The notes under the pieces: model-generated
Databases searched by the model: none
Seen by the model: the letters and a program-made list of their open reading frames with translations, nothing else
Told to the model about the DNA's origin: nothing
NCBI RefSeq assembly: GCF_900184945.1
Contig: NZ_FXYF01000014.1
Location: 62,001 to 126,000 of the forward strand
Source of the DNA: Antarctobacter aquimaris
Lineage (GTDB): Bacteria > Pseudomonadota > Alphaproteobacteria > Rhodobacterales > Rhodobacteraceae
DNA length: 64,000 nt
Direction: 5' to 3'
Program-made: the position numbers and the translations under genes
Shown: positions 7,432 through 15,398 of the stretch, piece by piece
Layout of the letters: each line of letters opens with the position of its first letter
Numbering within the stretch: the stretch's first letter is position 1

Positions 7432-8196
7432 TCAGTCTATTCTACCCGGCAGGCTGAGGTCACCAGACGCCACATCAAAGACGTCGATCACGCAAAACAG
7501 CGGCGCGTGGATGTTCGCGTTCACGCGCAGGGCGGACGTGACGCCATCATAGGCCACGCCTGCAATCTCCACACCGCTGCGGAACGCAACATTCACAGTG
7601 ATCTCGGGCCCATCGAAGAGCGGCGTGAACCCGGGACTGTCCAGGAAGATCGGCAAGCCTGGCCATGTGGCGGGAAGCTTCGGCGTCTCGCCCGCCGGGA
7701 TGTCGCGCACCGCCAGCGCGCCTGGCCCGCAAGCGTCGGTCGGTGTGAGAACCACCCAATGGCTGTGCCAGACATTGCCGTCATTGGTCGGATCACCGTC
7801 GCTGTTTTCATCGTATAGCGGCGTGTCGTCGAAATCCGGGTGGCTGGTGGCAGCCAGGGCCAGAATGCCGGTTCCGCCCTCGAACTCTACAGCCGACGGA
7901 TCAAGCGAGGTTGGCCAGACGTAGGACAGCACGTCCGACCCACCCACTTTGCCCGTCGGCACCGGCACTTCCGACCCGGCGATCCCGTTTGTCGTCATGT
8001 GGAACGTCACGAGATTTCCATCGCGGTGTGCATGTGCGCCCAGGATGTCGAAGGCCGCGACCCTGGTTTGATCCGCCGCCGACAGGATGGCGCCGTCGTG
8101 GTGCACCGCATGGCCATGGTCGCCGTCACCGTCCGCCCATGCGGCGCCGCCGATCAGCGCCAGGCTTGTCGTGACCAGGAAAAGTGGGTGTCTCAT
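7432..8196 (-). CDS. Exported protein of unknown function, His/Asp-rich N-terminus
   Basis: The 254-residue precursor starts at the second ATG, which has AAAGGA five to ten bases before it. A signal peptide (MRHPLFLVTTSLALIGGAAWA) is followed by a metal-binding-like segment DGDGDHGHAVHHDG. Later segments include ENSDGDPTNDGNVWHSHWVVL, with acidic repeats like a Ca2+ loop and HSH. I do not recognise a characterised family. It is divergent from a MarR regulator with a nested palindrome between, so it is probably a target of that regulator; periplasmic metal binding or stress response is inferred. Confidence 0.65.
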   Translation of the reverse strand: MRHPLFLVTTSLALIGGAAWADGDGDHGHAVHHDGAILSAADQTRVAAFDILGAHAHRDGNLVTFHMTTNGIAGSEVPVPTGKVGGSDVLSYVWPTSLDPSAVEFEGGTGILALAATSHPDFDDTPLYDENSDGDPTNDGNVWHSHWVVLTPTDACGPGALAVRDIPAGETPKLPATWPGLPIFLDSPGFTPLFDGPEITVNVAFRSGVEIAGVAYDGVTSALRVNANIHAPLFCVIDVFDVASGDLSLPGRID

Positions 8197-8229
8197 GGTT
8201 CGTCCTTTCATGTAACTGCCACCCCTGTT

Positions 8230-8274
8230 AGTAGCGACTCGAAACTATTGCAATAATTATTTCGAGTCGCTACT
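8230..8274. promoter_or_regulatory. Nested palindromic operator, MarR/exported protein divergent promoter
   Basis: Two 15-nt arms, AGTAGCGACTCGAAA at 8230-8244 and TTTCGAGTCGCTACT at 8260-8274, pair perfectly. Inside the spacer TATTGCAATA at 8246-8255 is itself a perfect palindrome of the MarR-box type. The site fills most of the 80-nt gap between the two divergent genes and ends 2 nt before the marR start, so autorepression is likely. The outer arms could also form a hairpin in the 5' end of either transcript. Confidence 0.75.
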
Positions 8275-8276
8275 GG

Positions 8277-8825
8277 ATGGGCATGAAAGGCCATCTGCAC
8301 ATTCGCGAGCTGATCAACCGGCTGGCACGCCTCGATGCGGCGTCCGCGTGGGAAGGCGATTTCAACCCCACGCAGCGGGCGGTCCTGGTCTACCTTGACC
8401 GGGCCAATCGGTTTTCGAGAAGTCCGTCGCATGTTGCCGAGTACCTGGGAACGACGCGGGGAACGATTTCGCAGACCTTCAAATCGCTGCTGCAGAAGGG
8501 ATATGTGACCGAGCACCGCTCGACGCGTGACAAGCGGGCAATCCATTTCGAACTGACAGCCAAGGGCAAAGAGATCGCTCGGGGCTATGGCGGCCTCGAG
8601 CAAAGCCTGTCAAATCTGGATGCGCGGGAACAACAGGCCCTTCACGCCGCTCTCACGGCAATTCTCAAGGGCGTGCTGGACCAGAACGGCGGTCGCGCCT
8701 TTGGCGTGTGCAACACCTGCATGCACTACGAACCCTCGGGTTCCGGGGGTTTTTGCACGTTGCTGTCGGAACCGCTTTCTGCAGCGGAAACCACCCTGAT
8801 CTGCCATGAACAGGTCAGTGCCTGA
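8277..8825 (+). CDS. MarR-family regulator with C-terminal cysteine cluster
   Basis: The 182-residue protein has a winged helix in the N-terminal two thirds (LNRLARLDA, PSHVAEYLGTTRGTISQTFKSLLQKGYV, then DKRAIHFELTAKG), typical of MarR. The last 40 residues hold CNTCMHYE, GFCTLL and LICHEQ, four cysteines plus histidines spaced like a metal or redox site. No clear ribosome binding site precedes the ATG at 8277; an alternative ATG lies at 8283. I infer a redox- or metal-responsive repressor of the divergent exported protein and possibly itself. Confidence 0.85.
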   Translation: MGMKGHLHIRELINRLARLDAASAWEGDFNPTQRAVLVYLDRANRFSRSPSHVAEYLGTTRGTISQTFKSLLQKGYVTEHRSTRDKRAIHFELTAKGKEIARGYGGLEQSLSNLDAREQQALHAALTAILKGVLDQNGGRAFGVCNTCMHYEPSGSGGFCTLLSEPLSAAETTLICHEQVSA

Positions 8826-8918
8826 CGCACCGCCCCCGCAGGCCCACGATCGACGGGATTTCCTTCTGCCAGGATCGGCACATAGGCACTCTGCGCGGCG
8901 GCGGTCTCGTCGTGAAAA

Positions 8919-10184
8919 TCACCGGTCCATGCCTCGGCTGCCGGCCTCGGTGCGTGGGTCGAGCGACATTGCGATCGGCGTCACGTCGGGGAGCGGCACG
9001 TATTTCTCCCGCTGGTCCGCAGGCAGCGATGGCCGCAGCGCGACCTGGACGAGCACGAACAAGGCGTAAAGCACCGCGACCGTGGATTCGAACACGAAAA
9101 AGCTGGATGGGCCGTGGATCGACATCAGCGCTGCGGCGATCAGCGGGCCGAGTGTCGCACCGATGGAATAGACCATCAGCAAACGCCCGGCTGCGGCAAT
9201 ATAGTATCTGCGTTCCAGCCGGTCGAAGGTTTGGGCGACGCAGAGCGGATAGACGCTGCTCATCGCCCCTCCGAACGCCGGCGCCACGATCAGCAAGGCC
9301 GTGAACGGCAGGCCAGAGGCAACGAAGCCCGCCAGCGTGCCCCAGGCGGTGCCGACCGCCAGCAATGCGCCCGACATGACGATGCGCCGGTCAAACCGAT
9401 CTGCCAGCATGCCCATGGGGATCTGGGCTGCCAGTCCGCCCAGCACCACGACGCTCATGAACAGGGCGGCCTCGGAAACTCCCAGCCCGATCCTGCGGGC
9501 AAAGACGACCCCCAGCGCGTAGAAGGACCCGACCATCAGACCCGCGACCGCGGCGCCGACCACGCCCACCTTCGAGGCTGCGTAGAGGTCCCTGACGTTC
9601 AGCACCCGGCTTTCGCTCAGATTGGGCTCGCCCAGGGTGGTCATTGCGACCGGGATCAGCGACAGCCCGATCAGCGATGCCGCCAGCATGAAAAGATCGG
9701 GCGTCGCAACATCGGCGAGATTGACCATCGTCTGACCCGATGCAATCGCGAGGTAGAAGGTCAGCATGTAGAAACCAAGGACCCGCCCCCGCGTTTCGTT
9801 GCTGCTTCGGGTGTTCAGCCAGCTTTCGATCGTGGCCGTCAGGCCGGCGATGCAGAACCCGTTGACGACCCTAAGGACCAGCCATGCAGCCGGATGAAAG
9901 AACGCCGCATAGGCCAGCGTGGTCGCGGCCGTCAGCGCCGCGAACACAGCGAAGGCGCGGATATGCCCGATCCGGAAGATCACGCGCTTGCCGCGCAGCC
10001 CGCCAAGCGCCAGGCCGAGGTAATAGGCCGCCATGATTGCGCCGGTCAGCGCCACCGGATAGCCCGCCGCCTCCATGCGAAGCGGCAGGACAACGCCGAG
10101 CAGCGAGTTGCCGATCATGAAGGCGGCGGTGCCGCCCAGAAGGGCTTTCACCGAGACGAGGATGTCGCGCACGCTTTGTGTCAT
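8919..10184 (-). CDS. MFS transporter (YcaD-like drug or sugar exporter)
   Basis: The protein has 421 residues from the ATG at 10184 (GTG at 10196 is an alternative). Twelve hydrophobic segments and family motifs are visible: GNSLLGVVLPLRMEAAGYPVALTGAIMAAYYLGLALGG, RVVNGFCIAGL, ESWLNTRSSNETRGRVLGFYM, and MGMLADRFDRRIV in the second half. This matches the YcaD/UMF2 branch of the major facilitator superfamily, whose substrates are mostly unknown. It stands alone between MarR (convergent) and a Crp/Fnr-like remnant. Confidence 0.88.
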   Translation of the reverse strand: MTQSVRDILVSVKALLGGTAAFMIGNSLLGVVLPLRMEAAGYPVALTGAIMAAYYLGLALGGLRGKRVIFRIGHIRAFAVFAALTAATTLAYAAFFHPAAWLVLRVVNGFCIAGLTATIESWLNTRSSNETRGRVLGFYMLTFYLAIASGQTMVNLADVATPDLFMLAASLIGLSLIPVAMTTLGEPNLSESRVLNVRDLYAASKVGVVGAAVAGLMVGSFYALGVVFARRIGLGVSEAALFMSVVVLGGLAAQIPMGMLADRFDRRIVMSGALLAVGTAWGTLAGFVASGLPFTALLIVAPAFGGAMSSVYPLCVAQTFDRLERRYYIAAAGRLLMVYSIGATLGPLIAAALMSIHGPSSFFVFESTVAVLYALFVLVQVALRPSLPADQREKYVPLPDVTPIAMSLDPRTEAGSRGMDR

Positions 10185-10199
10185 CGGCAGGATCACAAC

Positions 10200-10382
10200 T
10201 CATTGGCACGGAATATGCAACGAGCAATGGCCTGCCGGGATCTGCCGAAGGTGAAACGGGAGGCGGATTGCAATCGCCTGTTCGGTTTCTCTCAGGCTGC
10301 TTGCTGCGCAGGATAGTGCACGCCCGATCACCGGACAGTCATCGCACCGGCGGACTGAATCGTCTTGGCCAAAGCCCATGCC
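10200..10382 (-). pseudogene. Remnant of an FNR-type regulator N-terminus
   Basis: A 60-codon frame contains CDDCPVIGRALSC near its start, resembling the cysteine box (CxxCPVxxRALC) at the N-terminus of alphaproteobacterial FnrL/FixK-like sensors, then IRLPFHLRQIPAGH like the start of the cyclic-nucleotide-binding fold. It stops after 60 codons, and no HTH part is present. It may be a chance resemblance. The rest of 10383-10709 shows no gene. Confidence 0.35.
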
Positions 10383-10709
10383 GGGTCGAAATCGTGCAGG
10401 CATCAAGCCGCTGCTGGCAAATGGCGCCGCCGCATAGGAAGGCCTGACAAGACATTGAAAAACCACACGACAGCAATTGCTTGAGGTACAGGTAAAGTGG
10501 CACGCGCCGTCGCGCGGATGGCAGGCATTTCCCGCTGAACACGCGATGTCGTTCGACGCCTCAACGCTTCGCTGGCCGGACGTCGCCCATTTCTGAACTC
10601 GAGCAGGCAACCCGATCGGCCTGTCCCGCGGAAACGGTCCACGAAACAGGGCTGGTCGCGGCTGAAACCCGTCTTTTCGATGTAACCGGGGCTTGTGGAG
10701 TGAACACCG

Positions 10710-10967
10710 ATGATCAGGATCATGCTTTCAAATGACCGGACAGACGTCGACCTGGATCGGCTTGCAGAGGCATTCGCCACAAGCCGCAACGAATTCGAGG
10801 ACTGCATGCGTGTGGGCACAGTCACATATTGGTTCGAGTTGGGCGCCGGCAACCGCGCCACGCCGCGCCTGATCGTTCACTCGGCCAAGTCCGGAGTTCG
10901 TGTCACACTCGACAGTGTCGGGAACATCATCTCACGACGTAACGAGGATACGGAAAGCCGACCTTAG
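10710..10967 (+). CDS. DUF6522-like protein, orphan copy
   Basis: The 85-residue protein begins at an ATG with GGAG upstream. It aligns over its length with the DUF6522 protein at 60846-61163: VDLDRLAEAFATSRNEFEDCMRVGTVT against VDAQVLSRAFNLPPEDIRARMQAGQIT, and RLIVHSAKSGVRVTLDSVGNIISRR against RLTFRHQGRALRLIVDANAQILSRA. No HTHP gene is adjacent, unlike the other two copies. Function unknown. Confidence 0.65.
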   Translation: MIRIMLSNDRTDVDLDRLAEAFATSRNEFEDCMRVGTVTYWFELGAGNRATPRLIVHSAKSGVRVTLDSVGNIISRRNEDTESRP

Positions 10968-11085
10968 CCCGATCTTGCCTGATCGCTTCATGTTCCTGCC
11001 CTCCAGGCATTCGCCATGCGAAACAATGAGCTTGGAAATGCGGCCGGTAGGGTCCTTCACTCCCCGCAAAGGCGAACCTGATCCT

Positions 11086-12366
11086 TCACTCTGCGTCGGA
11101 AATGCGGCTCACCAGCACCTTGTCGATCCGTAGGCCATCCATGTCCACGACCTCCATTCGCCAATCGTTCATGGTGACGCTCTGGCCTGTTCTCGGCAGT
11201 TCCCCCATCTGGTGAAACACGAAACCTGCGACGGTGTCGAACCCCTCATCATCCGGCATTGCAAGACCAAGGTGTTCGGCGAGCTCGACCGTCGGCATCC
11301 CGCCCTCCACCAGGAAAGACCCGTCGTTGCGCCTCACGAGTTTTGGTTGGTCGTCTTCGGTCTCATCGAATCCGCCGGCAATCGCGCTCAGGACATCCAT
11401 CGGTGTGATGATGCCTTCGAAATGTCCATACTCGTCGTGGACAATCAGGAACTTGCCGGGCGAAGCGCGGAGCCGGTCGACCACGGCAAGGGCAGGCAGA
11501 GTGTCGGGCACCAGCGGCGCAGGACGCACGAGCGCCAGCGGGTCAAAGGTCGCGGTCGTTGCCACCAGCAGATCCCGGCCACGCAGAACGCCGACAATAT
11601 CATCCTCTCCCCCGTCCCGCAGCGGCAGTATGGAGTGGCCCGAGGAGGCAAAGCGGGCGAGAATCTGCATCCGCGTCTCGTCCGCCCTGACAACCTCGAC
11701 CTTGTGGCGCGGGGTCATCAGGCTGCGCGCGCGGCGATCGGAAAAGCGCATCACACCGCCGATGAGATCCTTTTCCGCCCTGTGGATGACCCCCGCCCCT
11801 GCCGCCTCCGACAACAACATGTGGATGTCCTCGTCGCTGACCGACGCATCGCGCCGGCCCGACTGACCGATGAGCCGCAGCACCAACTTGCCCGAACGGT
11901 CCAACAGCCACACGACCGGCGCCGCGAGGCGTGACAACGCCTGCATCGCAGGTGCCACGCGCACGGCAACGCGTTCCGGCGCCGAAAGCGCGATCTGCTT
12001 GGGGACAAGTTCGCCGATGACCAGCGTCAGATAGGTGATCCCCATCACGACGATGCCCACGCCGGCTTCATAGGCAATCACACCGGGCACGCCGAGACCC
12101 GGCAGGACGGCCGCCAGCCGCCCACCGATCGTAGCGCCTGAAAAGGCACCGGCACCGACTCCGACCAGGGTGATCCCGATCTGGATCGTCGCCAGGAATT
12201 TGCCGGGATCCTCTGCCAGAGAAATCGCGGCGCGCGCGCCCCGGCTGCCGTTCCTGGCCAGCGCTTCAAGGCGGCCGGGTCGTGCCGAAACGATTGCCAG
12301 CTCCGAAAGCGCCAGCACTCCGTTCAGGCAGATCAGAAACAGCACCAGCGCGATTTCAAAAAACAT
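11086..12366 (-). CDS. CNNM/HlyC-CorC family membrane protein (hemolysin-like)
   Basis: The 426-residue protein has an N-terminal DUF21/CNNM transmembrane domain (about residues 1-190: LNGVLALSELAIVSARPGRLEALA, TIQIGITLVGVGAGAFSG, GELVPKQIAL), two CBS domains in the middle (SLMTPRHKVEVV to EYGHFEGIITPMDVLSAI), and a C-terminal CorC_HlyC domain (DGSFLVEGGMPTVELAEHLG). Family members are linked to Mg2+ or Co2+ efflux and magnesium homeostasis; hemolysin is a historical name. It is a single-gene unit. Confidence 0.92.
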   Translation of the reverse strand: MFFEIALVLFLICLNGVLALSELAIVSARPGRLEALARNGSRGARAAISLAEDPGKFLATIQIGITLVGVGAGAFSGATIGGRLAAVLPGLGVPGVIAYEAGVGIVVMGITYLTLVIGELVPKQIALSAPERVAVRVAPAMQALSRLAAPVVWLLDRSGKLVLRLIGQSGRRDASVSDEDIHMLLSEAAGAGVIHRAEKDLIGGVMRFSDRRARSLMTPRHKVEVVRADETRMQILARFASSGHSILPLRDGGEDDIVGVLRGRDLLVATTATFDPLALVRPAPLVPDTLPALAVVDRLRASPGKFLIVHDEYGHFEGIITPMDVLSAIAGGFDETEDDQPKLVRRNDGSFLVEGGMPTVELAEHLGLAMPDDEGFDTVAGFVFHQMGELPRTGQSVTMNDWRMEVVDMDGLRIDKVLVSRISDAE

Positions 12367-12604
12367 GGGACATGATCCCTATGACACCGGTTCTCTCTTC
12401 CCTCACGATCGGCTGGATCACAATGCGCTCCTTCCTGGGCCCGCCGCAAAGCGTGTGTACGGCGGGGTTGGCGACATACTGGAACGGCTCCAGAACCCGA
12501 TCAACACCGGAGGCAAACCGCCCTTCAGCGTCGCGCCGGATGTGCGAAGCAACTGCGCCCCCGTTCATGAAACCCGGAGGCAACCTGGGCGCTGCGGATC
12601 CTGG

Positions 12605-13070
12605 TCAAAAGCCAAGCGCCGCGCCATCGCCACCCGGATCGGCCCCACCTATCATGAAACCGGTTTCTCGGATGATCCGGATTGCCTGTGCGTGGCCGAC
12701 GATACCGCTCCAACCCGCCAGCATCTGCACCGGCTGGCCTCTCAGGGTGAGTTCACGCGCGACCTGATCCGGAATTCCCGATTCAAGCCACAGATCGCGC
12801 GAGTCCATTTCCCAAGTGCGACCGATGAGCCAACGCGGTGCTTCGATCGCCTGCAGAACGTCATAGCCGAAATCGGCCATGCCGGTGACCATCGCCGCCT
12901 GTGTTTGCGGCTGGCCTGCACCGCCCATTGGTCCACAGGCCATGACCGGTTTCCCGTCCTTCGCCATCATGACGGGAATGATCGTGCGGAATGTCCGCTT
13001 TCCGGGGTCAAGCCGGTTGGGATGATTGTCATCGAGCGGTAGAACGATCCACGGTTGTGCAGGCGCACCT
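12605..13070 (-). pseudogene. Gamma-glutamyltransferase remnant (C-terminal part)
   Basis: Reading leftward, the frame holds the C-terminal GGT landmarks: LDDNHPNRLDPGKRTFRTIIPVM, CGPMGGAGQPQTQ, and an intact end (GHAQAIRIIRETGFMIGGADPGGDGAALGF). About 20 codons upstream the family text VRLHNRGSFY is in another frame, so there is a frameshift near 13040. The N-terminal two thirds and the catalytic Thr region are absent. It is a decayed gene; 12367-12604 beyond its stop shows nothing. Confidence 0.75.
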
Positions 13071-13429
13071 TGGCACGGCGATACCGTCGGGGGGCGGTTT
13101 CATCTTCAGAGCCTCCGAAACGGCAAAAGGGCAACCGCTGCGACGGTGAACATGCCCACCATGCCGGCCTGCGGCGCAGTCCAACGACGTGGAACCATCA
13201 GCACGAGGATCGGCAGCAGCGCGAAAGGCGATTGCAGGAAACCAACGGAAACCTGGACAGTTTCCGGCCGTTCAAATCTCCGGCTCTGTCATCCGCAGAT
13301 GTCGCCGTTTGCCTGTGGCACTCCGGGCCTGCCTCTGCGGTTCAATTGTCCCAGAGGGTATCCGCGGCAGGGCACCCTCAGCGGGGCAAGCATGAACCCG
13401 AACCGGCCCCCGGGGCAGCAACGTGTCCG
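13071..13429. other. No intact gene; possible permease remnant
   Basis: On the minus strand, about 13106-13260 reads as a hydrophobic fragment (FALLPILVLMVPRRWTAPQAG) that ends at a TGA; it vaguely resembles the first helices of L-lactate permease, but too little is left to name it. The remainder has only shadow frames. Together with the GGT remnant next door this suggests a decayed segment. Confidence 0.25.
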
Positions 13430-13792
13430 CTACAGAGGCACATCATCATAGCTGCGCTTGGTCACCGGCAGGAGGGCGTCCAGCACGGTCTTCGGCGCGG
13501 CCATCATCTCGGCGATCAGGGCAGCCTCGGCGCGATAATCCGCAAGCGCCTTTTCGTAGAACTCGGTCTGTACTTTCAGAACCTCCCCGGGCCCGGTACA
13601 CGCCATCATCGCCATTTGGGCTTCGACAGCCTGCTGCCAGCGAGACAGCGAGAACCGCAGCACCTCGGCGCCCGTTTCGGTCCACGCCTTCAGCGCCGTG
13701 CCGCTCATCGCGTCGAGCGTCATCATGCCATGAGGGGCCGAAGCTGCGGCCTCGGTTGCAGAGCTCGCGGTTCTCATTGACGGCTTGGTCAT
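13430..13792 (-). CDS. Phasin-family PHA granule protein
   Basis: The 120-residue amphipathic, mostly helical protein is low in Cys and rich in Ala and Met. Features match phasins: SGTALKAWTETGAEVLRFSLSRWQQAVEAQMAMM, then FYEKALADYRAEAALIAEMM. Phasins coat polyhydroxyalkanoate granules and limit their size. AAAGGA lies before the start. It follows the cupin gene with an 88-nt gap, so the two may share the FNR-type promoter at 14346. A second phasin is at 19414-19845 and PHA synthase at 43161. Confidence 0.75.
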   Translation of the reverse strand: MTKPSMRTASSATEAAASAPHGMMTLDAMSGTALKAWTETGAEVLRFSLSRWQQAVEAQMAMMACTGPGEVLKVQTEFYEKALADYRAEAALIAEMMAAPKTVLDALLPVTKRSYDDVPL

Positions 13793-13880
13793 CTCGGTTC
13801 CTTTCGGTCATTTTGGGGCGGATGGGTCTGTCGTGAGGGTGCCAGGCGCAGCGCAGGACAGAGCGCTGCTGGCCGCAGGC

Positions 13881-14276
13881 TCACTCGGTCGTGCCGCCGT
13901 CGAAATGGTCATGCGACGCACCTGCATCGGCCTTTGTCCTGTGGACGATGCCGTCCAGATGCTCAGGGGGCCCGTAGATCGTGTAAAGCCGCAGCGGTTC
14001 TTGCCCGGTGTTGATCACATTGTGCCTGGCCCCGGCGGGAACGATGATCGCATCATCCGCTTTGACCTTCGTGGAAACGCCGTCGATCTGAACTTCACCT
14101 GCACCGGCTTCGATGCGGAAGAACTGGTCGTGCGTGTCATGCACTTCGGCGCCGATATCCTCGCCCGGCTGCAATGCCATGAGCACGAGTTGCAGTTTCT
14201 GCCCGGTATAGAGAACCCGCCGGAAATCGTTGTTGTCTTCGGTCAGCTTCTCGATGTCATCGACAAAACCCTTCAT
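13881..14276 (-). CDS. Cupin domain protein
   Basis: The 131-residue single cupin has metal-site motifs EDIGAEVHDTHDQFFRIEAGAGEV (cupin 1) and PAGARHNVINTG (cupin 2), so a small beta barrel with a bound metal is expected. Related standalone cupins with this N-terminus (DNNDFRRVLYTG..LQLVLM) occur in stress and anaerobic gene sets; the substrate is unknown. AAAGGAG precedes the ATG. An FNR-type box lies 69 nt upstream. Confidence 0.85.
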   Translation of the reverse strand: MKGFVDDIEKLTEDNNDFRRVLYTGQKLQLVLMALQPGEDIGAEVHDTHDQFFRIEAGAGEVQIDGVSTKVKADDAIIVPAGARHNVINTGQEPLRLYTIYGPPEHLDGIVHRTKADAGASHDHFDGGTTE

Positions 14277-14345
14277 GATGGATGCTCCTTTGTGTTTTCT
14301 TGCGCACGCGTTGACGCAGGCTAGACCGGCGCCCCGATCCGCACC

Positions 14346-14359
14346 TTAACCTGTGTCAA
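14346..14359. promoter_or_regulatory. FNR-type box 1 (upstream of cupin)
   Basis: TTAAC-CTGT-GTCAA. This is one of seven related 14-nt sites in the island and is 69 nt from the cupin start, the spacing expected for activation from about -41. In minus orientation it reads TTGAC-ACAG-GTTAA, close to the Crp/Fnr consensus TTGAY-N4-RTCAA. Confidence 0.6.
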
Positions 14360-14400
14360 CGCCGGGCCGGATGGACCGCGAAACCTGCGGTGAATTCTGC

Positions 14401-14832
14401 CTAGGGATCGTCTTCTGCCTGCAGGGCGCCGACGATCATCGCGCCCAACACAAGGCCCGAAACCACGACCACTGCGCCGGATCGCTGGCGCAGCAAGGCC
14501 GGCAGTGCGGCAAGCAGCGCCGCCTGGCCCTTGCTGCGGGTCTCGGCCTGGCGGCGTGCGGCGCGTGCCTGTTGCAGCCGGGACCGCCGCTGCAACACGA
14601 CCAGCAGGACAAGCGCCACGACAAGGTTCAGCAGGGCTACAGAGAAGATCGCCGCCGCCATGCCCCACGGCGGGGCAAGCACGGCAACCAGCCCTGCGAT
14701 GCAGGCCACCCAGGCGGTCAGGCCGAGCAGCACGACACCCCCGAGGATTGCCGCATTGCCGGCCACGTCGCGCAGCCGCTCGCGAATGCCCGCAGTCAGC
14801 GGGGCCGGGATACCGTCGGTCCGCTTTGGCAT
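14401..14832 (-). CDS. Holin-X-like / YqjE-type two-helix membrane protein
   Basis: The 143-residue protein has two long hydrophobic segments (AAILGGVVLLGLTAWVACIAGLVAVLAPPW and AAIFSVALLNLVVALVLLVVL), followed by a basic Arg-rich stretch and a third short hydrophobic segment. Such phage-holin-like proteins often follow DUF883 (YqjD/ElaB) genes, as here with an 8-nt gap. I used the ATG at 14832; a longer frame would overlap the upstream gene. Function in envelope stress is inferred from the yqjCDE parallel. Confidence 0.65.
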   Translation of the reverse strand: MPKRTDGIPAPLTAGIRERLRDVAGNAAILGGVVLLGLTAWVACIAGLVAVLAPPWGMAAAIFSVALLNLVVALVLLVVLQRRSRLQQARAARRQAETRSKGQAALLAALPALLRQRSGAVVVVSGLVLGAMIVGALQAEDDP

Positions 14833-14840
14833 GGCCGGGC

Positions 14841-15191
14841 TCAGTCTCGGTTCCGCTGGATCAGCATGGTCAACACCATGCCGATCCCCATCGCCCCGAG
14901 AAACCACTGCAGCGGGTGCTCGCGGACACTGGACTCCATGCCCTTCTCAAGGCGCGAAACCTGCTTGCGGAGTTTCTTGACGGCGCGGCGCGACTCGGCC
15001 AGCACCTCGTCGGACCATTCGGCGGCGAGATCTTGCGCGTCGTCTGCGCGGGCCTTGCCAAATCCGGCAAGGGATTTGGTCAGCGCCGCCAGATCGGACC
15101 GGATCTCGGCCAATTCGGAGCGGATTTGCCTTTCGTAGTCGCCAGGTTCGGGATCACCAGTCGATCTGGTCTGTGCTTCAGCCGTGGCCAT
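14841..15191 (-). CDS. DUF883 family protein (YqjD/ElaB-like)
   Basis: The 116-residue protein has a long charged coiled-coil-like N-terminal part (residues 20-75) and a C-terminal membrane helix with the family pattern VREHPLQWFLGAMGIGMVLTMLIQRNRD. E. coli relatives YqjD and ElaB are ribosome-binding inner-membrane proteins made in stationary phase. AAGGAG precedes the start. It is the first gene of a pair with the holin-like gene, driven from the divergent region holding FNR-type box 2. Confidence 0.85.
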   Translation of the reverse strand: MATAEAQTRSTGDPEPGDYERQIRSELAEIRSDLAALTKSLAGFGKARADDAQDLAAEWSDEVLAESRRAVKKLRKQVSRLEKGMESSVREHPLQWFLGAMGIGMVLTMLIQRNRD

Positions 15192-15287
15192 GCTCGCTCT
15201 CCTTCTGTCGGTTTTCCGGGCCGCAGCGAGCCGGGTGCTGCCGTCTCGCCCGCCATCGCAATCCAGCAGGTGTCGGGGCAGTCAGCA

Positions 15288-15301
15288 TTAACCGCCGTCA
15301 A
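15288..15301. promoter_or_regulatory. FNR-type box 2 (divergent DUF883 / APH-ATPase)
   Basis: TTAAC-CGCC-GTCAA. It lies almost exactly midway between two divergent starts (96 nt to the DUF883 gene, 97 nt to the kinase-ATPase gene), so it could serve both. It is the same motif as at 14346 and 19912. Confidence 0.6.
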
Positions 15302-15398
15302 TGCCGCCGCGGTCGATCCGCCCTAGGCTGAACGCCGATCAGCGTGGCGCACCCGGCACCAGTCCCGGAGGGTTTGCGCGATATTGCAAGGTGTTTGG

